64,000 nucleotides of DNA, taken from Caulobacter sp048541825 (GTDB taxonomy: Bacteria; Pseudomonadota; Alphaproteobacteria; Caulobacterales; Caulobacteraceae). Below the pieces are notes generated by a model. It did not search any database. It was not told where the DNA came from and saw nothing but the letters and a program-made list of their open reading frames with translations. The position numbers and the translations under genes are program-made. The stretch is from the NCBI RefSeq assembly GCF_048541825.1, contig NZ_CP183332.1, forward strand, positions 2,356,001 through 2,420,000, given 5' to 3'. Shown here piece by piece: positions 32,993-43,924 of this stretch; the stretch's first letter is position 1; every line of letters begins with the position of its first letter.

Positions 32993-34942
32993 ATGAGTCT
33001 CGTTTCCACGTTCCGCGCCGGCCTGCTGGCCGCCGCCGCCCTCACCGTGGTCGCCACCGCCGCGCACGCACAGACTGCGGCCCAAACCGCAGCGATGACG
33101 CCGGACATCGACGGCAAGTACGTCGCCGCCAAGGTGGGCTTCGACTACGACAAGCGCGTGGTGATGATCCCCATGCGGGACGGGACCAAGCTCTACACCG
33201 TCATCGTGATCCCCAAGGGCGGCAAAAGCCTGCCGATCATGATGACCCGCACGCCCTACAACGCCGCCAAGCGGGCCACGCGCAACGAGAGCCCGCGCAT
33301 GATCTCGACCCTGCCCCAGGGCGACGAGCCGTTCGTGGCCGACGGCGGCTATATCCGCGTGTTCCAGGACGTGCGCGGCAAGTACGGCTCGCAGGGCGAC
33401 TATGTGATGACCCGGCCGCTGAAGGGGCCGCTGAATTCCTCCGAGGTCGACCATTCGACCGACGCCTACGACACCATCGACTGGCTGGTGAAAAACGTGC
33501 CCGAGACCAATGGCAAGGTCGGCATGCTGGGCAGCTCGTATGAGGGCTTCACCGTGGTGATGGCCCTGGTCAATCCGCACCCGGCCCTCAAGGTCGCCGC
33601 CCCGATGAGCCCGATGATCGACGGCTGGATGGGTGACGACTGGTTCCACCACGGCGCGTTCCGTCAGGTGAACTTCGACTTTTTCGCCAGCCAGACCACC
33701 GCGCGCGGCGCGGCGGACGACGTGGTGCGGCCCGGCTATGACGACTATGAAACCTTCCGCCGCGCCGGCTCGGCCGGCGACTACGCCAGGCTGAACGGTC
33801 TGGAAGGCCTGCCCTGGTGGAAGAAGATGGTCGAGAATACGGCCTACACGCCCTTCTGGAGCGAACAGGCCCTCGACAAGACCATGGCCAAGACCCCGCT
33901 GAACGTGCCGGTCATGTGGATCCAGGGCCTGTGGGACCAGGAAGACATGTGGGGCGGCGTCCACGCCTATGCCGCCACCGAGCCCAAGGACACGGCCAAC
34001 GACAAGAGCTACCTGGTCCTCGGCCCCTGGCGGCACAGCCAGGTCAATTACGACGGCTACAACCTGGGTCCGTTCAAGTGGGAGGGCGACACCGCCCTGC
34101 AGTTCCGCCGCGACGTGCTCAAGCCCTTCTTCGACCAGTATCTGAAGGACGGCGCGCCCAAGGCCGACACCCCGCCGGTGCTGATCTACGACACCGGCGC
34201 CAATCACTGGGACCGGTTCAAGAGCTGGCCGCTGGCCTGCGAGAGCAACTGCCAGTCCAAGTCCAAACCGCTCTATCTGTCGGCCGGCGGCGGCCTGTCC
34301 TTCACCGCTCCGGCAGCGGCCAAGGGCGCGGCGGCCTATGACGAATATGTCTCCGATCCGGCCAAGCCGGTGCCTTACCTGCCGCGTCCGGTGCGCTTTG
34401 CGGACGGAGACCGCTGGAAGTCATGGCTGGTCACCGACCAGCGCGCCTTCGCCGATCGCACCGATGTGCTGACCTACACGACCGAGCCTCTCGACAAGCC
34501 CGTGACCATCGCCGGCGTGCCCAAGGTCAATCTGATGGCCTCGACCAGCGGCACCGACAGCGACTGGGTGGTCAAGCTGATCGACGTCTATCCCGACGAG
34601 GTCCCCAGCCAGCCCGAACTGGGCGGCTACCAGCTGGCCGTGGGCATGGACATCTTCCGGGGCCGCTATCGCGAGAGCTTCAGCGATCCCAAGGCGATCA
34701 AGCCCAACATGCCGCTGAAGTACCAGTTCATCCTGCCCACCGCGAACCACACCTTCAAACCCGGGCACCGGATCATGGTGCAGGTGCAGTCCAGCTGGTT
34801 CCCGCTCTATGACCGCAACCCGCAGACCTTCACGCCCAACATCCTGCTGGCCAAGCCGGCCGACTATGTGAAAGCGACCCAGCGGGTGTTCCACGCGGGG
34901 GAAACGGCCAGCTTCATCGAGCTGCCGGTGGTGGAGAAGTAG
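32993..34942 (+). CDS. Secreted CocE/NonD-family (S15-like) hydrolase
   Basis: The 649-residue product is an alpha/beta hydrolase of the X-Pro dipeptidyl-peptidase/cocaine esterase/cephalosporin acylase group. A signal peptide ends near AAHAQ. The nucleophile elbow GSSYEG (residues 180-185) has catalytic Ser182. DVRGKYGSQGDY upstream of it is typical, and GLWDQEDMWG probably holds the acid. The C-terminal jelly-roll domain ends with KPGHRIMVQVQSSWFPLYDR. The natural substrate (ester or peptide) cannot be decided. Confidence 0.9.
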   Translation: MSLVSTFRAGLLAAAALTVVATAAHAQTAAQTAAMTPDIDGKYVAAKVGFDYDKRVVMIPMRDGTKLYTVIVIPKGGKSLPIMMTRTPYNAAKRATRNESPRMISTLPQGDEPFVADGGYIRVFQDVRGKYGSQGDYVMTRPLKGPLNSSEVDHSTDAYDTIDWLVKNVPETNGKVGMLGSSYEGFTVVMALVNPHPALKVAAPMSPMIDGWMGDDWFHHGAFRQVNFDFFASQTTARGAADDVVRPGYDDYETFRRAGSAGDYARLNGLEGLPWWKKMVENTAYTPFWSEQALDKTMAKTPLNVPVMWIQGLWDQEDMWGGVHAYAATEPKDTANDKSYLVLGPWRHSQVNYDGYNLGPFKWEGDTALQFRRDVLKPFFDQYLKDGAPKADTPPVLIYDTGANHWDRFKSWPLACESNCQSKSKPLYLSAGGGLSFTAPAAAKGAAAYDEYVSDPAKPVPYLPRPVRFADGDRWKSWLVTDQRAFADRTDVLTYTTEPLDKPVTIAGVPKVNLMASTSGTDSDWVVKLIDVYPDEVPSQPELGGYQLAVGMDIFRGRYRESFSDPKAIKPNMPLKYQFILPTANHTFKPGHRIMVQVQSSWFPLYDRNPQTFTPNILLAKPADYVKATQRVFHAGETASFIELPVVEK

Positions 34943-34947
34943 CGGCC

Positions 34948-35055
34948 CTAGAGCAAAGGTCGCCATGATTGCATCATGTCGTTTGCTCTAGATTCTTGTT
35001 TTGACGCGTTATTTCGGCGGCGAACCGGTATCCACTTCGCCGAATAACGCTCTAG
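34948..35055. repeat. Two-hairpin TAGAGC repeat, copy B
   Basis: The first inverted repeat, 34948-34991, is bounded by CTAGAGCAAA and TTTGCTCTAG. The second (35006-35049) pairs GCGTTATTTCGGC with GCCGAATAACGC and is followed by TCTAG. The layout mirrors 26763-26878. The stop codon of the convergent cyclophilin gene is inside the repeat. Confidence 0.82.
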
Positions 35056-35666
35056 TTCCGGCCTAGGGTCTGAATCCTGACAGGTTCGGTGATCATCTGC
35101 CCCTTCAGATAGGGATCGCTGGCGTTGCTGAGGGCCGGCGCCTTGTGGATCTTGCGGACCACATCCATGCCCTCGACCACCCGCCCGAACGCCGCGAAGC
35201 CTTGGCCATCGGGATTGCGGGCGCCGCCGAAATCCAGGGCTGGATTGTCGCCGATGCAGATGAAGAACTCCGCCCCCGCCGTGCCCGGCCCGTCGCGCGC
35301 CATCGAGATCACACCGTCCGTGTGGCGGATGCCTGTAGCCCTGGTCGTTTCATGGGCGATGGACGGCAGCGGGCTGTCGTCGCGGTTCAGCCCGCCCTGG
35401 ATGACGCTGATGGTCGCCGGGTTGTTGTCGTTCCACGGGCCGACCGTCCGATAGAAGCTACCGCCGTCCAGGAGACGCTGGTCGGCATAGGCCAGGAAGT
35501 TGGCCGCCGAGATCGGGGCCTTGTCGGGGTAAAGTTCAATGACAATGACGCCCAGGCCCGTGCTCATTCGCACGCGAACAGGCCCCTGCCCGGCTGCGCC
35601 AAGCGGCACGATCAGCAGGCCGGCAAGCACCCGACGGCGGTCGAAATGTCCATTCAGTGACGGCAT
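35052..35666 (-). CDS. Cyclophilin-type peptidyl-prolyl isomerase
   Basis: The 204-residue protein is a cyclophilin-fold prolyl isomerase. An N-terminal DRRRVLAGLLIVPLGAAG suggests export, possibly by Tat. Core segments include APISAANFLAYADQRLLDGG, FYRTV, GVISMARDGPGTAGAEFFI and FGRVVEGMDVV. The usual FHRV catalytic strand reads FYRTV here, so the active-site Arg is kept while its neighbour differs. The stop codon lies inside a palindromic repeat. Confidence 0.88.
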   Translation of the reverse strand: MPSLNGHFDRRRVLAGLLIVPLGAAGQGPVRVRMSTGLGVIVIELYPDKAPISAANFLAYADQRLLDGGSFYRTVGPWNDNNPATISVIQGGLNRDDSPLPSIAHETTRATGIRHTDGVISMARDGPGTAGAEFFICIGDNPALDFGGARNPDGQGFAAFGRVVEGMDVVRKIHKAPALSNASDPYLKGQMITEPVRIQTLGRN

Positions 35667-35915
35667 GGCGGTTAACCTCGATCGGCATCCTTGACCTTTG
35701 CAGCATGATCATGTTCGGCCGCTGCCGCCATGCCGTTTCGAGCCCTGTAGTCGCCTCACTGGATTGGCGCGGACGGCAAAGCTCGCGCCGAGGGGGAGAA
35801 CGCTGGAAAGTGACGTGGGGCGCGTCACTAATCAGCGAGCACAAGAAGCGACGTTCCTGGCCCGCGCCGTCGCGCGAACGCCAGGAGCCGTCGACGAACT
35901 CGATGGGACACAACG

Positions 35916-36218
35916 ATGAGCACTCCTGAACCCGCGAGCGGCGTCCCGGTCTGGGCTCGCAAGCGCCGCAAGCCCGGGAATCCCCTGATCGGCGTGGTCG
36001 TCGCTCCCCTGTTCCTGCTTGGCGTGCTGACGGCGGGCCTGGCGATCCAGCAGAAGTCGTTCACCGGGGCTGGAGCCCGGATGGACGGCTGGATCGCCAT
36101 CGCCTGCCACCACGTCGAGGCGGCTGTCGCCGATCTGACCGGCAAGCCGGCGAAGGTCGCCCCCCCCGAGACCATGGAGGAGACCCCCGCCGGCAAATCT
36201 GGTCGCATCGGCGGATAA
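35916..36218 (+). CDS. Small hypothetical membrane protein
   Basis: This 100-residue protein has a basic N-terminal part (WARKRRKPGN), one clear membrane segment (about residues 24-44, LIGVVVAPLFLLGVLTAGLA) and a soluble tail ending in charged residues. I recognise no family. The ribosome-binding site is weak. It lies 63 bases before purL on the same strand and may be cotranscribed with it. Confidence 0.55.
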   Translation: MSTPEPASGVPVWARKRRKPGNPLIGVVVAPLFLLGVLTAGLAIQQKSFTGAGARMDGWIAIACHHVEAAVADLTGKPAKVAPPETMEETPAGKSGRIGG

Positions 36219-36281
36219 TCCGGTCTCGAACTGGTCCTCGCCGGTGGCGGAATCCGTGACAGCGCGCTAGAACGCGCCCCC

Positions 36282-38498
<2,217 letters not shown>

Positions 38499-38509
38499 GG
38501 TCGCCCAAA

Positions 38510-38863
38510 ATGAAACTCTCGATCCTGGCGACCGCCGCCCTGGCCTTGTCGCTGTTGACGGCCTGCGCCCCGACCGCGCCGGCGCCGTCGCCGACGGCCG
38601 AGGTCTCCGAAGCGGCCTGCGTCGCGCGCGGCGGGGTGATCCAGAGGGGCGGCAAGCTGCGGCTGCCTACCTGCGTCACGCCCTATGCCGATGCCGGCAA
38701 GACCTGCACCGACAAGGCCCAGTGCGAAGGCGCCTGCATCCTTGAGGGCAATCTGGAGCCGCAGGCGTCGGTCACGGGCCAGTGTCAGAAGACCAGCGTC
38801 CAGTTCGGCTGCTACGCCAGGGTCGAGGACGGCAAGACCACCGGCGCGATCTGCGTCGACTGA
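38510..38863 (+). CDS. Cysteine-rich putative lipoprotein
   Basis: This 117-residue protein has a lipoprotein signal peptide with lipobox LLTAC (Cys near residue 19), so it should be anchored in the outer or inner membrane. The mature part has seven more cysteines in a compact pattern (CVARGG, PTCVTPYAD, KTCTDKAQCEGAC, GQCQK, FGCYAR, ICVD), suggesting a disulfide-rich fold. No family is recognised with certainty. It starts 11 bases after purL, so it is probably transcribed with it. Confidence 0.75.
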   Translation: MKLSILATAALALSLLTACAPTAPAPSPTAEVSEAACVARGGVIQRGGKLRLPTCVTPYADAGKTCTDKAQCEGACILEGNLEPQASVTGQCQKTSVQFGCYARVEDGKTTGAICVD

Positions 38864-38966
38864 TCCTGCAGGGGGTTGCGGCCCCGGATGTTCCGGGCCG
38901 GCCGCGCGCCATGACAGGGCGGGTGAACTGCCTCTCTAAGGCCACGTTTGAGCGGGACACAACATC

Positions 38967-39770
38967 ATGCACCCCAGATTGACCCGCGCCCTGGCCATTA
39001 CGGGCCTCACCCTGACACTGGGGGCCTGTGCGACAGCCGCCCCCGACCGCTCAGGCTTCCTGAGCGGCTATGAGGGCCTTCAGCCGCGGGAAAAGAGCGG
39101 CCGAGCCAAAATCCGCCAGTTTCGCGATCCAGCAGCGCTGGAGGCCGTGCGCCGCGTGACCCTGACGCCGGCGGTCCTCTCCGACGGCGCCGACAGCCGC
39201 TCGCCCCTGACGCCGGAAGAACGCCACACCGTGCTGCGCGAGGTCGATGCGCAACTGTGTTTCGAGCTGTCCGAGCGGTTCGAGATCGTCGCCGCCGATC
39301 AGGCCGACGCCGATGTGCGCGCGGCCGTCACATGGTTCGAACCCACCGGCCGGATCGCCTCTGCCGCTTCGGCAGCGTCGGGCTTCTTCATTCCGGGTCC
39401 GATAGGCCTGCGCGCTCCGGGCACACTGGGCGGACTGGGCGTCGAGGCGGAAATGCGTGCGGCCAGCGACAAGCGCCAGATCGCCGCCATCGCCTGGGCG
39501 CGGCGCGCCATGGCGGTCGGCACCGACGATCCATCCTTGTCGCGCATGGGCGATGCCCTGCAGTTCGCAGAGCCCTTTGCCGATACGGCCGCGGAGATCA
39601 TGACCCCCAAGGGGCTGAAGTCGCGCAAGATCGACAGCAAAACCGACCCCTGCAAGGCCTATGGTGATCGCTTTCAGCCGGGCGGGATGATCGCCGGGGG
39701 CCTCACCAACCTGTACATTCCGGACTCCAGAGGCGAGACGCCCGCCAAGGCTCCGCCGCCGAAGAAGTAG
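38967..39770 (+). CDS. DUF3313-like lipoprotein
   Basis: The 267-residue protein has a lipoprotein signal with lipobox LGAC at about residue 22. The mature domain, with GFLSGYEGLQPR near the start and a C-terminal DTAAEIMTP segment, fits DUF3313, a family of secreted lipoproteins of unknown role. The Pro/Lys-rich end (KAPPPKK) is low-complexity. It is convergent with the fasciclin gene. Confidence 0.75.
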   Translation: MHPRLTRALAITGLTLTLGACATAAPDRSGFLSGYEGLQPREKSGRAKIRQFRDPAALEAVRRVTLTPAVLSDGADSRSPLTPEERHTVLREVDAQLCFELSERFEIVAADQADADVRAAVTWFEPTGRIASAASAASGFFIPGPIGLRAPGTLGGLGVEAEMRAASDKRQIAAIAWARRAMAVGTDDPSLSRMGDALQFAEPFADTAAEIMTPKGLKSRKIDSKTDPCKAYGDRFQPGGMIAGGLTNLYIPDSRGETPAKAPPPKK

Positions 39771-39773
39771 CGG

Positions 39774-39802
39774 CCCCGGACCGCGTTTACGCGCGGCCCG
39801 GG
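39774..39802. terminator. Hairpin between convergent genes
   Basis: An imperfect GC-rich stem, CCCGGACCGCG with CGCGCGGCCCGGG around a TTTA loop, lies between the DUF3313 and fasciclin stops. It lacks a T-run, so a terminator role is only likely. Confidence 0.45.
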
Positions 39803-39812
39803 AACCGGCGGG

Positions 39813-40391
39813 TCAGGGCATCAGCACGGTGTCGATGACGTGGATCACGCCGTTGGACTGCAGAACATCGGCGATGGTGATGTTCGAGACGCCGCCCTTG
39901 GCGTCGGTGATCGTCCAGCCGTGATGACCCTTGGCCACGGTGATCGGCTGGCCCTGTACGGTCGTGAGCACAGCCTTGCCGCCGCCGGCCTTGGCCTTGG
40001 CTTCAATGTCGGCGGCCGTCAGACGGCCCGCCACGACGTGATAGGTCAGGATGGTCGTCAGGGTGCCCTTGTTCTCGGGCTTGACCAGGGTTTCAACCGT
40101 GCCGGCCGGCAGCTTGGCGAAGGCGGCGTTGGTTGGGGCGAACACCGTGAACGGGCCCGGGCTGGACAGGGTCTCGACCAGACCAGCGGCCTTGACGGCG
40201 GCGACCAGGGTCGTGTGGTCCTTTGAGTTGACCGCGTTCTCGATAATGTTCTTGGTCGGATACATGGTGGCGCCGCCCACCATTACAGTCTTTCCATGCC
40301 CTGAGGCATGATGTTCCATTTTCGCGAATGCGGAACCGCCGCACGAGATCGCAAGCACGCCAGCGATGGCGAGCATCATGGTCTTCTTCAT
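39813..40391 (-). CDS. Secreted fasciclin (FAS1) domain protein
   Basis: This 192-residue protein has a signal peptide ending near SAFAK and a single FAS1 domain. The H1 box reads GPFTVFAPTNAAFAKLP and the H2 region LTYHVVAGRLTAADI. The domain ends IADVLQSNGVIHVIDTVLMP. FAS1 proteins of this type are secreted or periplasmic adhesion or stress proteins. The mature N-terminus is His-rich (EHHASGHG), which might bind metal. It is monocistronic; the gap upstream holds a dispersed repeat. Confidence 0.92.
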   Translation of the reverse strand: MKKTMMLAIAGVLAISCGGSAFAKMEHHASGHGKTVMVGGATMYPTKNIIENAVNSKDHTTLVAAVKAAGLVETLSSPGPFTVFAPTNAAFAKLPAGTVETLVKPENKGTLTTILTYHVVAGRLTAADIEAKAKAGGGKAVLTTVQGQPITVAKGHHGWTITDAKGGVSNITIADVLQSNGVIHVIDTVLMP

Positions 40392-40509
40392 GGGGTCTTC
40401 TCCGGGGGAGTTACTGGTCCGTTGCTGGGACGAAGACAGCTACGGGCACGCCACGCACCCGGATGCGCGCCGGATAAAAATTAACGCCGGACCTGTCGCG
40501 AAGGCCTTT

Positions 40510-40631
40510 TACCAAGCGCCGCTGAGCTCGACTCCTCGCGCTCTATATCCTCGTCACCCTGGGACTTGTTCCCGCGGTGACGGCGTATTTTCAGATTTGG
40601 ACCCTCTGAGGTCAGGATCAACAGCCGTTGG
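40510..40631. repeat. 122-bp dispersed intergenic repeat, copy 2
   Basis: It aligns without gaps to 6215-6336 with 7 differences. Its central palindrome (40553-40564 with 40570-40581) has two mismatches relative to the perfect one in copy 1. It ends 2 bases before the stop codon of the histidine kinase gene, the same spacing as copy 1 has to its neighbour. Confidence 0.9.
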
Positions 40632-40633
40632 TA

Positions 40634-42547
40634 TTAGCCGGCCGCTACCTCGGCGTGTTCGCGACCCGACCAGCGGGCGATGGCTTCAAGCAGCCTGGTC
40701 GGATTGATCGGCTTGCCCAGATGATCGTCCATGCCGGCGGCGATGCAATTGGCCACCTGTTCGGGCAGGACATTGGCGGTCATGGCCACGATCGGGGTGC
40801 GCGAGCCGGGAGCGTCGGTCATGGCCCGGATGCGCCGGGTGGCGGTCAAGCCGTCCATGCCCGGCATCTGGATATCCATCAGCACCAGGTCATAGCCTCC
40901 CTGGCGCAACGCCTCGACGCCCGCGACGCCGTCATTGGCCGTGTCCACCTTGATGCCGAAAGGCTCGAGCATGATGCGGATCAGCTCGCGATTGACGGCG
41001 TTGTCCTCAACCAGCAGCAGGCGCACGGCCTGATCCGGATCGGGGATCGCCGGATCCTCAAGCGGGGCTTCCGGCGCCAGATCGCACAAGGGCGCCCGGA
41101 TCTGGAACCAGAAGCATGAGCCTTCGCCCTCGCGGCTGTCGACACCGATCTCGCCGCCCATCTGCTCGATGATCCGGCGTGAAATCGCCAGCCCAAGGCC
41201 CGTACCGCCAAACCGTCGGGACACCGCCGCATCGGCCTGAGAGAAACGGTCAAAGACGTTGTCCAGCTGTTGGCCGGAGATCCCGATTCCGGTGTCGCGC
41301 ACCTCGACCCGCAACAAGCCCTCGCCGTCGATCAGAACCTGGTTCACGACCACCATGACCTGGCCGGTATTGGTGAATTTCACCGCGTTGGACAGGAGGT
41401 TGAGGAGCACCTGGGTCAGGCGAGGCGCATCGGCCTGCATGGCCGACAGGTGATCGGGGGCCGAAATCGCGAGGACCAGCCCCTTGGCCTCGGCCTGCCC
41501 CTCGATCAGGGCGGCGCACGAGGCGACCATAACCAGCGGATCGAAGGGTTGCGGATCCAGCTCTACGCCGCCGGCCTCAAGCCTCGAGAAGTCGAGCACG
41601 TCATTGACGACGTTGAGAAGGGTGTTGCTGGCGTCCTGGATCAGCCCCACATGCCGCGCATCCCGCTCCGACAGGGTGCTGGACCCGCGCAGAACCCCGG
41701 CAAAGCCGATAATGGCATTGAGCGGCGTACGCAGCTCATGGGTCATGTTGGCCAGGAAGTCGGACTTGGCCGCCGCCGCCGTTTGAGCCAGCTCCAGGGC
41801 GTGAGTCAGGTCCAGTTCCAGCTTCTTGCGCTCGGTGACATCGCGCGTCGTCACCAGCAGTTCGCGCTCGGCGCCGGCCACCCGTTTGTAGGTGCTCTCA
41901 AACCAGATCGGCGTGCCGTCCTTGCGGGCGCTCTCATACTCGTAAATCTTGGATTCGCCGCCGGGGATCAGGGTTCGCACCAACGCCTGGACAGTCGCAT
42001 AGTCCTCAGGACTGGTCATCGCCTCAGGCGGCAGGGTCTGCCATTCCTCGACCGTAAAGCCGGTCAGCCGCTCAATTGACGGCGACATGTAGAGGCGCTC
42101 GCCGGACCGGGACCACAGGTTGATGTTGTCCGTCAGATTCTCGGAGAGAAGCCGGTAAAGCCGGTCGCTTTCGCGCAACCGCTCCAGGGCGTCCTCGGCC
42201 TCGGCCCGCCGACGCTCGGCCTCATCGATCGCCATCTGCTTGGCCGCCAGGCTGCTGGACAGATCACCCCTCAGCTGCAGCAGGCCTTGTCGTTGCTGAG
42301 TGAGGAAAAAGGCCAGCGGCGCCGCAATGACGGTGGAGATCAGCAACGTCGCAAACGGCGAATAGGCGGGTGGATTGTGCAGGATCACGATGTTGATGAC
42401 ATAGTCCATCACCATGGCGACACCCACGATGAGGGCAACCGTCCAGCTGGTCTTGATGATCATGTCGCGCAGCGTTGACCGGTCGATCGGAGCGAATCCT
42501 TTTGGAATTCTAGCGTGCTTGTCGGAATTTAGGGTCAGATGGTCCAA
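40634..42547 (-). CDS. PAS-containing hybrid sensor histidine kinase
   Basis: The product (up to 637 residues) has two N-terminal membrane segments (about residues 34-56 and 64-84), a coiled-coil, a PAS domain (about 130-235), HisKA with His270 in FLANMTHELRTPL, an HATPase domain (NLLSNAVKF, DTGIGIS, GGTGLGLAI) and a C-terminal receiver with Asp558 in LVLMDIQMPGMDG. No partner response regulator is adjacent. The start is uncertain: TTG at 42547 has no good ribosome-binding site, and ATG at 42463 is an alternative that keeps both membrane segments. Confidence 0.9.
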   Translation of the reverse strand: MDHLTLNSDKHARIPKGFAPIDRSTLRDMIIKTSWTVALIVGVAMVMDYVINIVILHNPPAYSPFATLLISTVIAAPLAFFLTQQRQGLLQLRGDLSSSLAAKQMAIDEAERRRAEAEDALERLRESDRLYRLLSENLTDNINLWSRSGERLYMSPSIERLTGFTVEEWQTLPPEAMTSPEDYATVQALVRTLIPGGESKIYEYESARKDGTPIWFESTYKRVAGAERELLVTTRDVTERKKLELDLTHALELAQTAAAAKSDFLANMTHELRTPLNAIIGFAGVLRGSSTLSERDARHVGLIQDASNTLLNVVNDVLDFSRLEAGGVELDPQPFDPLVMVASCAALIEGQAEAKGLVLAISAPDHLSAMQADAPRLTQVLLNLLSNAVKFTNTGQVMVVVNQVLIDGEGLLRVEVRDTGIGISGQQLDNVFDRFSQADAAVSRRFGGTGLGLAISRRIIEQMGGEIGVDSREGEGSCFWFQIRAPLCDLAPEAPLEDPAIPDPDQAVRLLLVEDNAVNRELIRIMLEPFGIKVDTANDGVAGVEALRQGGYDLVLMDIQMPGMDGLTATRRIRAMTDAPGSRTPIVAMTANVLPEQVANCIAAGMDDHLGKPINPTRLLEAIARWSGREHAEVAAG

Positions 42548-42589
42548 ATTGCCAACAGGGGTGGCAATCGGCCGCGCCTTTGAGACCGG

Positions 42590-43525
42590 TCAGTGCGTGG
42601 GCTGCTGAGTGTCCAGATCCCGGTCCAGCGCCAGGCTCGCGGCGACCACGGTGGCGACCGAGCGCTTGAAGAAGTCCTGCGGGATCGTGGCGAAATCGTC
42701 GGTGCTCTTGTGATATTCGGGATGATCCTCGACCCCGAAATAGAGCCACGGCACGCCCTTCGCGGCGAAGGCGTAGTGGTCCGACTGGCTGGTCCAGTTG
42801 TTCTCCTTGCCGTCGGCGTCGGTGTCGTGCCCCAGCTTCAGGCTGACCGGCGCGGTCGCCGCCACCTTGTCCAGGATCGGCTTCAGCACCGGAAAGGGCG
42901 AAGCGCCGCTGACATAGAGCTCGTTCTTCGGGTTCTTGCTCAGCATGTCGAAATTGATGTTCAGGGCGATCATCGACAGCGGCACAGGCGGATTGGCGAC
43001 GAAGGCGTGGGCCCCGCGCAGACCGCCCTCTTCGGCGTCGACCACCGCCAGGATCACATCGTGCCTGGGCGGACTGGCCTTGAAGGCTTCGGCGACAGCC
43101 AGCAGGCCGGCCACGCCCGAGGCGTTGTCGTCGGCGCCGTTGAAGATCTCGCCGCCCCGCACGCCCAGATGGTCGTAATGGGCCGAGACCACGATGGCCT
43201 TGCCGGCACGCGCAGTACCGGCAACGCGGGCCACCAGATTGATGGCGTTTACCCGGGTTCCGTCGCGCCGGGTGAAGCTGAACGGCTGCTCGAAGCTGGC
43301 GCCGATGGGCGACAGGCCGATCTCGTCAAAGCGCTTGAGGATATGCGCCCGCGCGAGGGCTGAACCCGGCGTGCCTGCCGCGCGGCCCTGCATGGCGTCG
43401 TCCGACAGGATGCGGACATCGTCCAGGGCCTTGGCGCCCGGGGTCGCGGCGAAGGCCGGGGCGGCGGCGCCCAGGGCGAAAATCAGGGCCAGAAGGCGGA
43501 GGCGCGGAGCGAAAACCTGAATCAT
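42590..43525 (-). CDS. Secreted M28-family metallopeptidase
   Basis: This 311-residue zinc aminopeptidase-like protein has a signal peptide ending near PAFAA. Metal ligands are visible as His116/Asp118 in SAHYDHLG, the bridging Asp of GADDNASGV (residues 130-138) and Glu165/Glu166 in DAEEGG. The final His ligand is probably in YHKSTDD. The N-terminal part carries DDAMQGRAAGTPGS, typical of M28 members. It is divergent from bolA. Confidence 0.93.
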   Translation of the reverse strand: MIQVFAPRLRLLALIFALGAAAPAFAATPGAKALDDVRILSDDAMQGRAAGTPGSALARAHILKRFDEIGLSPIGASFEQPFSFTRRDGTRVNAINLVARVAGTARAGKAIVVSAHYDHLGVRGGEIFNGADDNASGVAGLLAVAEAFKASPPRHDVILAVVDAEEGGLRGAHAFVANPPVPLSMIALNINFDMLSKNPKNELYVSGASPFPVLKPILDKVAATAPVSLKLGHDTDADGKENNWTSQSDHYAFAAKGVPWLYFGVEDHPEYHKSTDDFATIPQDFFKRSVATVVAASLALDRDLDTQQPTH

Positions 43526-43561
43526 GCCGTCCCTATGCCTGCAGACGGCTTCCAGAGGGAG

Positions 43562-43575
43562 TTAAATCACCTTAA
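43562..43575. promoter_or_regulatory. CtrA-like TTAA pair
   Basis: TTAA at 43562-43565 and TTAACC at 43572 are separated by six bases. The CtrA full site known from Caulobacter is TTAA-N7-TTAAC, so this is one base short. It lies between the divergent M28 and bolA starts. Confidence 0.25.
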
Positions 43576-43679
43576 CCCTGCCTGTGGCCATAAGCCGCCC
43601 TATCGTCTGCCGTACGCCCGTTCTTAAGACTTCCGGGGCATACAACCCCTTCAAGGATTGGAGCTTTCCTCCCGTGCCC

Positions 43680-43922
43680 ATGTCTCCCGCCGACCTCGAG
43701 GGCCGCCTGCACGCCGCCTTCCCCGATGCCGAGATCGTGCTGACCGATCTGGCCGGCGACGGCGACCACTACAAGGCCCGCATCGTGTCGCCGGCTTTCC
43801 GGGGTCTGAACCGGGTCAAGCAGCACCAGATGGTCAATCGCGCCCTGGCCGATGTGCTGGGTGGGACCTTGCACGCCCTGGCGCTCGAGACGGCGGCGCC
43901 GCCCGCAGACCCGGCCGACTAG
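43680..43922 (+). CDS. BolA-family protein
   Basis: The 80-residue protein has the BolA fold signature: DGDHYKARIVSPAFRGLNRV near the middle, then KQHQMVNRALADVL. The conserved His of QHQMV is a likely Fe-S ligand when paired with a CGFS glutaredoxin. GTG at 43674, two codons earlier, is better spaced to GGAG at 43660 and is an equally likely start. The CGFS glutaredoxin gene lies 960 bases downstream, with an AKR-like gene between. Confidence 0.9.
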   Translation: MSPADLEGRLHAAFPDAEIVLTDLAGDGDHYKARIVSPAFRGLNRVKQHQMVNRALADVLGGTLHALALETAAPPADPAD

Positions 43923-43924
43923 CG

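Noticed and set aside
35657..35929. Open frame of 90 codons between the cyclophilin and small membrane protein genes
   Set aside because: No ribosome-binding site, atypical composition, and it overlaps the start of a more plausible gene at 35916.
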